Assembly (NCBI GenBank): GCA_021782685.1
Contig: JAJXUQ010000011.1
Coordinates: forward strand, 1 to 11,253
Source: a bacterium
GTDB taxonomy: Bacteria; Patescibacteriota; Minisyncoccia; Phycocordibacterales; Phycocordibacteraceae
Length of the DNA stretch: 11,253 nucleotides
Direction: 5' to 3'
Shown here: positions 6,555 through 11,253 of the stretch, piece after piece
Layout of the letters: every line of letters starts with the position of its first letter
How positions within the stretch are numbered: position 1 is the stretch's first letter
Made by a program: the position numbers and the translations under genes
The notes under the pieces: model-generated
What the model was told of the DNA's origin: nothing
The model's database searches: none
The model's input: the letters and a program-made list of their open reading frames with translations, nothing else

Positions 6555-7985
6555 ATGGCTTCCTATCGTCCGACCATCGGCCTTGAGATACATGCGGAAT
6601 TGAAGACGAGGACCAAGATGTTTTGCGATTCCGCGAACGATCCCGACGAGACGCGGCCGAACGCGAATATCTGTCCGGTCTGCATGGCGCATCCGGGCAC
6701 GCTGCCGGTCATAAACCGCGAAGCGGTGCGGCATATCTTGCGGGTCGGCACCGCCGTCGGCGGCATGCTCGCGGACTTCAGCGAATTCGACCGCAAGAGT
6801 TATTTCTATCCCGATATCCCGAAGGGCTATCAGATCAGCCAGTACCTGCATCCGCTCGTAACGGGGGGCAGGCTCGCCGGCGTAGACATCACGCGCGTGC
6901 ATCTGGAAGAGGACACCGCCCGTTCCGTCCATGCGGACGAGAAAAGCCTCGTCGACTTCAATCGCGCCGGCGTCCCGCTCATGGAGCTCGTTACCGAACC
7001 GGTCATCCGGGATGCGGAGACGGCGGGCCGTTTCGCGCGCGAACTGCAGCTCCTCCTGCGCACGCTCGGCGCGGGGGAGGCGAATCTTGAGAAGGGCGAG
7101 ATGCGCATCGAGGCGAATATCTCCGTCTCGGACGAAGAAGGGAAGCTCGGTACGAAAGTGGAGGTGAAGAACCTGAATTCATTCCGCTCCGTCGAACGCG
7201 CGATCGCGTTCGAGATCGCACGTCAGGCCGCGCTCATCGAGGCGGGCGGGAAGGTGGTGCAGGAGACGCGCGGATGGAACGAGGCGAAGCAGGAGACCTT
7301 CCATCAGCGCTTCAAGGAAGGGAGCGCCGACTATCGTTACTTCCCCGAGCCGGATCTCCCGAAGCTCTTCCTCTCCGAGATCCCCGACTTCTCGCCCGAT
7401 ACGGTGCGCGCCTCATTGCCGGAGCTTCCGTGGGAACGGCGGGCGCGCTATGCGCGGGCGTACGCGCTGAAAGAGAGCGATGCCGCATACTTGAGCGCGA
7501 CGCCCGAGCGCGCGGCGTTTTTCGATGCGGTCACGGCGGCGCTTCAGGACTCGGCGGAGCTCGCCGCTCTCGCCGCAAATTATGTCGTTTCAGACCTTGC
7601 CGGCATCTATGCGAAAAGAGGGGCCGAGACGTATGACGCGCTTAGTCCGGCGGCGTTTGCCGAGCTCATCAGGATGACAAGTGCGGGAGAGCTTTCTTCG
7701 CGCGGCGCTAAAGACGTCCTCGCCATCCTTGTCGAGATCGGCGGTACCCCGCAAGACATAGCGAGAGAGCGCGGCCTCACCCAGCTGCACGATACGGATG
7801 CTCTCCGGAGCGCCCTCAAGGACGTCCTCGCTGAAGAAGCGAAGGCGGTAGGGGAGTACCGCGCCGGCAAAGAGGCGGCGCTGCAGTATCTTATCGGCAA
7901 GGCAATGAAGGCCACTAAAGGCGCGGGGAACCCCACGCTACTGAAAGACCTGATCCGCAAAGAGATTTCCGAAGCAGCGGGGTGA
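6555..7985 (+). CDS. gatB: Asp-tRNA(Asn)/Glu-tRNA(Gln) amidotransferase subunit B
   Basis: GatB, with GatA and GatC, converts mischarged Glu-tRNA(Gln) and/or Asp-tRNA(Asn) to the amidated forms; it phosphorylates the tRNA-bound acid and receives ammonia from GatA. The 476 residues match the usual length. Motifs in order: YRPTIGLEIHAEL (4-16), Cys24 with Cys40/Cys43 in ICPVCMAHPGTLPVIN, DRKSYFYPDIPKGYQISQY, HLEEDTARS, VDFNRAGVPLMELVTEP, EVKNLNSFRSVERAI, QETRGWNEA and DYRYFPEPDLP, then the helical GatB/YqeY tail ending with KAMKATKGAGNPTLLKDLIRKE. ATG 6555 is chosen because homology starts at SYRPTIGLE; the frame is open back to 6264 but that part lies over obg in another frame. GTG 6546 is a possible start adding three residues. 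The stop is TGA, evidence for standard stop usage. gatA and gatC are not in the window. Confidence 0.97.
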   Translation: MASYRPTIGLEIHAELKTRTKMFCDSANDPDETRPNANICPVCMAHPGTLPVINREAVRHILRVGTAVGGMLADFSEFDRKSYFYPDIPKGYQISQYLHPLVTGGRLAGVDITRVHLEEDTARSVHADEKSLVDFNRAGVPLMELVTEPVIRDAETAGRFARELQLLLRTLGAGEANLEKGEMRIEANISVSDEEGKLGTKVEVKNLNSFRSVERAIAFEIARQAALIEAGGKVVQETRGWNEAKQETFHQRFKEGSADYRYFPEPDLPKLFLSEIPDFSPDTVRASLPELPWERRARYARAYALKESDAAYLSATPERAAFFDAVTAALQDSAELAALAANYVVSDLAGIYAKRGAETYDALSPAAFAELIRMTSAGELSSRGAKDVLAILVEIGGTPQDIARERGLTQLHDTDALRSALKDVLAEEAKAVGEYRAGKEAALQYLIGKAMKATKGAGNPTLLKDLIRKEISEAAG

Positions 7986-8037
7986 GAGCCGGTCCCTGTC
8001 GGCGGGAGATATGCACAAACGTCTTGTCGCGCGCCTC

Positions 8038-8066
8038 TTACTCCCGAGACGAGAAAGCCCTATACT
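8038..8066 (+). promoter_or_regulatory. Promoter of the helix-turn-helix/membrane protein gene, predicted leaderless
   Basis: -35 TTACTC (8038-8043), exactly 17 bases of spacer, -10 TATACT (8061-8066). The expected start is about 8073, one base before the ATG at 8074. The hexamer, spacing and distance to the ATG nearly duplicate the secA promoter. The spacer contains the 12-base repeat at 8045-8056. Confidence 0.7.
8045..8056 (-). promoter_or_regulatory. Candidate operator inside the promoter spacer (repeat copy 1)
   Basis: CGAGACGAGAAA sits between the -35 and -10 elements and is the exact reverse complement of TTTCTCGTCTCG at 8912-8923. A protein bound here would block RNA polymerase. The neighbouring gene encodes a DNA-binding domain, so autoregulation is a natural but untested reading. 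Confidence 0.4.
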
Positions 8067-8073
8067 GTAAGGG

Positions 8074-8898
8074 ATGGATGAGATCCTCATAGAAGAAAAG
8101 AAATACGTATCGTCGAAACAAGCTGCAAAGATCACCGGCTACGCGAAAGACTATATCGGCCAACTCTGCCGGGAAGGGCGGGTTCCGGCGCGCCTCGTCG
8201 GGCGCAGCTGGTATGTTCTTGAGACGGCGATCCGGGATCACCGTTTCGGAGATCGCGTGATCGAGCCGGTCGCGGAGACCGAAGAGAGAGCGCCGTCATC
8301 GCTCCAGTCCACATGGGAGCCTCCGCGCTACGAATCATCTCCGGTGGAAGTCCTTACTTTCAGAAACCGCCAACAAGAACAAGAGGCGGCAACTCCTGTG
8401 ACGGATCAAGAGGAGACAAAGGATGCTGACGGCTCAACGCAGCATCTTCAGGATGTCTGGCAGGAATTTTTTAATCATGCGGAGGAGACGAGACAAGAAG
8501 CGCCTGCCGTCATACCTGAATCAAGAGAACAGAGTGTCGAAGAACCGGAAGGATGGCAACAAGAGGCGACAGAAAACGAGGGAAATGAGATCGAGGAAGA
8601 GGAGGTGAACATACCTATCCATGCGATACACCACCGGTTGCCTGAAGAGTCCCGGCCGCTCCGTATCGTCGAAGAGCCTCCGCGAGCAGTACGGAGCGAG
8701 CCACCGGTATGGCAAGAAAGGCGGAAAGAGAAGAAGGAGATAGGTCAGCGCGCAGTAAAGACGATCAGGGTAATCGGAATCTTGTTAGCAGCTATTGCCG
8801 CCGCGACGGCGCTTCTTGGAAGCGGATATTTTGACGAAAACGTAATATCGGATAGCACAGCTAGCTCAATTTCAGGAATATCAGTCTATAATAAATAG
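8074..8898 (+). CDS. Putative membrane-tethered helix-turn-helix protein
   Basis: The 274-residue protein has three visible parts. Residues about 9-57 (YVSSKQAAKITGYAKDYIGQ, then LCREGRVPARLVGRSWYV) match the excisionase/MerR-like helix-turn-helix pattern: SSKQAAKITG as the first helix, KDYIGQLCREG as the recognition helix, and a basic wing with GRSWYV. Residues about 60-210 are a hydrophilic, strongly acidic, Glu/Gln-rich linker, probably disordered. After a basic stretch (ERRKEKKEIGQRAVKTIR, 215-232) comes one hydrophobic helix (about 233-250, VIGILLAAIAAATALLGS) and a short Ser-rich tail. The positive-inside rule places the DNA-binding end in the cytoplasm and the tail outside. This suggests a one-pass regulator in the style of ToxR/CadC, though unrelated in sequence, or a protein anchoring DNA to the membrane. 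It has its own promoter and lies upstream of a surface-fibre gene. I cannot name the family precisely. The helix-turn-helix call is fairly secure; the function is inference. Confidence 0.85.
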   Translation: MDEILIEEKKYVSSKQAAKITGYAKDYIGQLCREGRVPARLVGRSWYVLETAIRDHRFGDRVIEPVAETEERAPSSLQSTWEPPRYESSPVEVLTFRNRQQEQEAATPVTDQEETKDADGSTQHLQDVWQEFFNHAEETRQEAPAVIPESREQSVEEPEGWQQEATENEGNEIEEEEVNIPIHAIHHRLPEESRPLRIVEEPPRAVRSEPPVWQERRKEKKEIGQRAVKTIRVIGILLAAIAAATALLGSGYFDENVISDSTASSISGISVYNK

Positions 8899-8911
8899 CG
8901 TAAAAACTTGA

Positions 8912-8923
8912 TTTCTCGTCTCG
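8912..8923 (+). promoter_or_regulatory. Candidate operator (repeat copy 2)
   Basis: TTTCTCGTCTCG, 14 bases after the TAG of the helix-turn-helix gene, is the exact inverted copy of 8045-8056. Its TTCTCGT core (8913-8919) pairs with ACGAGAA at 8929-8935, making a seven-base inverted repeat with a nine-base centre, a layout typical of dimer-binding sites. Confidence 0.38.
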
Positions 8924-9004
8924 TTTGTACGAGAACGATATCTACTGTTGCAAATTTTAGTTTTGAGCTTCGTATCGAAAAATGACAGACGATTCGTGTT
9001 TGCT

Positions 9005-9016
9005 TAAAGCGCTTTA
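9005..9016. promoter_or_regulatory. Perfect 12-base palindrome TAAAGCGCTTTA
   Basis: A fully symmetric 12-mer in the AT-rich spacer, of the size and kind bound by dimeric regulators. No partner is identified. Confidence 0.3.
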
Positions 9017-9065
9017 TAGCATCCTAGTCGTTTATTAGGGATTAGGGTTATCTCTCCTATCTTAG

Positions 9066-9075
9066 TTCTCGTCTC
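9066..9075 (+). promoter_or_regulatory. Candidate operator (repeat copy 3, 10 of 12 bases)
   Basis: TTCTCGTCTC reproduces ten consecutive bases of the 12-base repeat, in the same orientation as copy 2 and about 210 bases before the fibre-gene ATG. Confidence 0.3.
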
Positions 9076-9145
9076 AATTTGGTTATCCAATTTTTTCTAT
9101 CTCCTGACAATCTCTATCCCGTCTAAAAATTAAATTATGCACCGC

Positions 9146-9166
9146 ACTGAACGCGGATCAGTTTTT
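9146..9166 (+). terminator. Weak hairpin followed by a T run
   Basis: ACTGA (9146-9150) and TCAGT (9158-9162) form a five-pair stem over the loop ACGCGGA, followed by TTTT. It could end a transcript reading through from the helix-turn-helix gene, or an RNA made within the spacer. The stem is short and not GC-rich. Confidence 0.3.
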
Positions 9167-9207
9167 GCCCGTTGAGAATTTATGTGACGTGTGAGTCATT
9201 TATTTAT

Positions 9208-9216
9208 TTATCCACA
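9208..9216 (+). promoter_or_regulatory. Second perfect DnaA-box 9-mer TTATCCACA
   Basis: An exact consensus match directly after a run of TTTA repeats (about 9198-9210) and 71 bases before the fibre-gene ATG. It has the same orientation as the box at 2635-2643. A diverged relative, TTATCCAAT, lies at 9083-9091. Confidence 0.42.
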
Positions 9217-9237
9217 GAACTTACGCTTCGATTCGAC

Positions 9238-9243
9238 TAGAAT
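9238..9243 (+). promoter_or_regulatory. Possible -10 of the fibre gene
   Basis: TAGAAT matches five of six consensus positions. A good -35 at 16-18 bases is not seen. The leader would be about 37 bases, unlike the leaderless layout of secA. The start context, CTACTTTTAC before ATG, has no Shine-Dalgarno sequence. Confidence 0.3.
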
Positions 9244-9286
9244 AGCAAAACACAAGTTATCATTGCAGTAATTCAGCTACTTTTAC

Positions 9287-11253
9287 ATGAGCTCGCTTTT
9301 TAACCTTACAAAAAAACTTACAGCGGCAATCGGCATTTCGAGCTCGAAATCTCTGGTGTTTCCATTCGCGCTTCTTGCGATTGTTTCTGGTGCGTCCGCA
9401 GTGCAGGCTGCGGGATTGCCGCAGCGCGTCATCGGAGCCGATATCGCGCTCGGAGAATCGACCGTCAGGACGACGCACACGGCGATACACGCCGATGTCG
9501 CGCTTGCGTACGGTCTCGCTGCCGCCGCGCCGGAGGTCGCGCGTGCAGCCTTCACCTTTACCGGCGCTGTCGGCGATACGCTCGCTCATGCCACGGCCCG
9601 CGTCCCCGCGCTCGCAGCCGCGCTCTACCTGCATACGGCCGCCGCGCCCGCTACGCTCGCGCCCGCGATAGCGCAAGCGGCCTTCACCGGTGAGTACGTG
9701 CTTGCCGACCGCTTCATCGCGGCGACCAGCGCTGTCTCCGAAAAGTATCTTGCGCTCGTCTCGACCGCCGGAGATCTCGCGTATGGCGGGGCAGCCCTCG
9801 TCCTTGACCCGCTTCACACGGGTCTCGCTCTCGCCTCTGCGGGGGGCGCTACGCCGCCCATGCTTGCCGCGGCGCTCCCCGCGCTTTCCGCGAGCGAGCA
9901 GGCGGCGCTCTTCACCTATCAGGCCGTGCACGGCTTGTTCCAGTCTACGGCGGGCGCGCTTACGGCTCTCTTTGCCGGGACTCCGGATGTCGCGACCGTG
10001 CCGAACCCGTCGCCGGCCGTCCTGCCTTTCGCGACCTCGACCGTCCCTGCGGTTGCGGCGCCTGCACCGCAACCGCAGCCTGTTCCCGTCGCCTCTCTCC
10101 CGCAACGCCCGGAGCATGTCACCATCACGAACTATCCGACCTACACGACCACGAATGTCATAAACGGAGCTTCAGAAGATTACGTGAATCAGGCGCTCGC
10201 GTCGCTCCGCTCGAATATCCTCGCGACGGTAGCAGGGATGGTCCAGCCGGTCGCCGCGCAGACCGCGACGAATGCCACGACCATCCAGCAGGTGAACATG
10301 ATCCAGAACCTCTCGGATCTCTCGGTCACCAATGGCAGCTTCAGCGGCGGGACGTTTGACAAAGGCAACGTGACGAACGGCATCTCGGTCTCTTCCGCGA
10401 CCGGCTCCTTCACGACGCTCACGGGCGGGACGTCCTCCTTCGCGACGACGACCGTTACCGGCTCCTTCACGACGACCGGCGATGCGAATATCGCCGGCGT
10501 GCTCACCGCCGGCTCGCTCTCGGTCGCCGGCGTCTCTTCCGGTAACGCTGTCTCCGCTCCATACTTCAACGCCACCTCCTCCGTCGGCTATCAGCTCGGC
10601 GGCACCACCCTCCTCACCGCCTCTTCCACCGGCTTCAACACCTTCGTCGGCCTCGGGGCGGGTACGTCGACAACAAGCGGCGGCAACTACAACAGCTTCG
10701 TCGGCTATCAGGCGGGGCAGGCAAACACCACTGGCACCTCCAACACCGCCCTCGGGTATCAGGCGCTCTATTCCAACAGCGGCTATCTCGCTGCTGACTT
10801 CGGCAACACCGCGGTCGGGTACCAAGCCCTCTACTCCAACAACGGCGCGGCCGTCTTCACCGGCTATCTCAACTCCGCTCTTGGGTACCAAGCTCTCTAC
10901 AAAAACACTACCGGCATTAGCAACAGTGCTTTCGGTGTAAATGCTCTCCAAAGCAACACCACCGGATCCAACAACACCGCCCTCGGCAGTTATGCTCTCA
11001 ACAACAATACGACCGGAAACGAAAATGCCGCGGTCGGGTTCCAAGCTCTCTACTACAACACCACTGGAAACTACAACACCGCATTTGGATACGACGCCCT
11101 CCTCAACAACACTACCGGCTCCAATAACATCAGCCTTGGCAACACCGCCGGGTACAACATCACCACCGGATACGACAACATCCTCCTCGGCCACGACGCG
11201 AACACCGGCGGCAACGCCATCACCACCGGCTATAACAACACGGGCCTCAGCGA
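9287..11253 (+). CDS. Exported fibre-type surface protein with YadA/Hep_Hag-like head repeats (3' end outside window)
   Basis: From ATG 9287 the frame is open for 655 codons to the window edge. Residues 1-41 look like a Sec signal peptide: a long n-region with KK, hydrophobic core SLVFPFALLAIVSG, and AxA-type cleavage at AVQA. Residues about 45-230 are Ala-rich and probably helical. A Pro-rich linker (about 232-275) leads to VTITNYPTYTTTNVIN and a short stalk-like helix EDYVNQALASLRSNIL. Residues about 345-440 form Thr/Ser/Gly beta-shaft repeats (ATGSFTTLTGG, VTGSFTTTGD). From about 460 to the edge run head repeats of consensus NTTGxxNxAxGxxALxx. Such repeats form left-handed beta-rolls in trimeric adhesins and phage-like fibres, and in related CPR proteins are commonly followed by a Peptidase_S74 intramolecular chaperone, which would lie outside the window. 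A trimeric attachment fibre is the inferred role. Antisense open frames over this gene are composition artefacts. Confidence 0.9.
   Translation, partial: MSSLFNLTKKLTAAIGISSSKSLVFPFALLAIVSGASAVQAAGLPQRVIGADIALGESTVRTTHTAIHADVALAYGLAAAAPEVARAAFTFTGAVGDTLAHATARVPALAAALYLHTAAAPATLAPAIAQAAFTGEYVLADRFIAATSAVSEKYLALVSTAGDLAYGGAALVLDPLHTGLALASAGGATPPMLAAALPALSASEQAALFTYQAVHGLFQSTAGALTALFAGTPDVATVPNPSPAVLPFATSTVPAVAAPAPQPQPVPVASLPQRPEHVTITNYPTYTTTNVINGASEDYVNQALASLRSNILATVAGMVQPVAAQTATNATTIQQVNMIQNLSDLSVTNGSFSGGTFDKGNVTNGISVSSATGSFTTLTGGTSSFATTTVTGSFTTTGDANIAGVLTAGSLSVAGVSSGNAVSAPYFNATSSVGYQLGGTTLLTASSTGFNTFVGLGAGTSTTSGGNYNSFVGYQAGQANTTGTSNTALGYQALYSNSGYLAADFGNTAVGYQALYSNNGAAVFTGYLNSALGYQALYKNTTGISNSAFGVNALQSNTTGSNNTALGSYALNNNTTGNENAAVGFQALYYNTTGNYNTAFGYDALLNNTTGSNNISLGNTAGYNITTGYDNILLGHDANTGGNAITTGYNNTGLS
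10400..10474 (+). repeat. Shaft direct repeat in the fibre gene
   Basis: ACCGGCTCCTTCACGACG occurs exactly at 10400-10417 and 10457-10474, 57 bases (19 codons) apart, encoding the TGSFTT strand twice. This is a recent partial duplication within the beta-shaft. Confidence 0.7.
10668..11253 (+). repeat. Tandem head repeats (about 11 units) in the fibre gene
   Basis: The units share N-x(2)-G-x(2)-N-[ST]-A-[LFV]-G-x(2)-A-L-x(2). Five consecutive units are exactly 51 bases (17 codons): 10904-10954, 10955-11005, 11006-11056, 11057-11107 and 11108-11158. Earlier units (10685-10903) are longer and irregular, with loops such as SNSGYLAAD and SNNGAAVFTG. The repeats continue to the window edge. Unequal recombination here would change fibre length. 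Confidence 0.88.

Larger units (their letters stand above)
8899..9286. other. 388-base AT-rich intergenic region with clustered motifs
   Basis: No convincing open frame or tRNA/rRNA is seen. Base composition is sharply more AT-rich than the flanking genes. Present are two repeat copies (8912-8923, 9066-9075), a seven-base inverted pair TTCTCGT-N9-ACGAGAA (8913-8935), the palindrome TAAAGCGCTTTA (9005-9016), two TTAGGG units (9035-9047), a weak hairpin with a T run (9146-9166), a DnaA box (9208-9216) and a possible -10 (9238-9243). It probably holds the control region of the fibre gene and perhaps a small RNA. Confidence 0.6.

Noticed and set aside
7983..7985. Possible TGA recoding to Gly (Gracilibacteria-type code)
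   Set aside because: GatB ends at its normal length here, and reading through gives only about 30 residues of non-conserved sequence before another stop.
9035..9050. TTAGGGATTAGGG, telomere-like
   Set aside because: Only two units in a bacterial spacer; no array and no sign of a linear end.
9260..10117. 285-codon Arg-rich antisense frame over the fibre N-terminus
   Set aside because: Arg/Gly-rich composition artefact of Ala- and Ser-rich GC-biased coding on the other strand; it has no domain.
10172..11194. 340-codon antisense open frame, Val/Gly-rich with apparent repeats
   Set aside because: Its apparent repeats are the complement of the fibre head repeats. The + strand frame has a signal peptide and recognised repeat motifs and is open throughout.
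1..11253. CRISPR array, transposase, integrase, tRNA or rRNA
   Set aside because: No regular direct repeats with unique spacers, no recombinase motifs and no cloverleaf or rRNA sequence seen. The only regular repeats are protein-coding.

Overview
The window looks like a chromosome segment from a Candidate Phyla Radiation bacterium (Patescibacteria, most likely a Parcubacteria-type lineage). This is inferred from several signs: a large fibre-type surface protein with Asn/Thr/Gly-rich head repeats, a C-terminal peptidoglycan-binding domain on a beta-helix surface protein, an atypical SecA without the C-terminal zinc tail, a tiny Lys/Ala-rich histone-H1-like protein, short intergenic gaps, and starts without Shine-Dalgarno sequences. 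Coding DNA is GC-rich and the larger spacers are clearly AT-rich. TGA is used as a normal stop (gatB), so the Gly-TGA code of Gracilibacteria/Absconditabacteria does not apply. All genes found lie on the + strand.

Layout. Bases 1-2588 hold the 3' part of a secreted beta-helix/Ig-like protein ending in a peptidoglycan-binding domain. Bases 2589-2772 are a spacer with A/T palindromes and a perfect DnaA-box 9-mer. A 30-residue basic protein (2773-2865) follows, closed by a strong, probably bidirectional terminator (2871-2908). Next comes a housekeeping block: secA (2989-5505), obg (5534-6505) and gatB (6555-7985), with gaps of 28 and 49 bases. A separately promoted gene (8074-8898) encodes an unusual protein with an N-terminal excisionase/MerR-like helix-turn-helix, a long acidic linker and one C-terminal membrane helix. 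A 388-base AT-rich spacer (8899-9286) follows. The last gene (9287 to the window end) is a signal-peptide-bearing fibre protein with tandem 17-residue head repeats; it is open at the right edge.

How the parts relate. SecA drives Sec export, and the two surface proteins at the window edges are the kind of substrate it would move. Obg (ribosome maturation GTPase) and GatB (amidotransferase subunit making Gln-tRNA and/or Asn-tRNA) serve translation. The helix-turn-helix/membrane protein is the most intriguing element. Its promoter contains a 12-base sequence that recurs as an exact inverted copy just after its stop codon, and a 10-base copy lies further into the spacer before the fibre gene. A membrane-tethered regulator that controls itself and the neighbouring surface fibre is a testable hypothesis, not a demonstrated function. 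The secA promoter and this gene's promoter share an identical TTACTC -35 hexamer, a 17-base spacer and a TATA(G/C)T -10 placed so that transcription should begin 1-2 bases before the ATG. That implies leaderless mRNAs.
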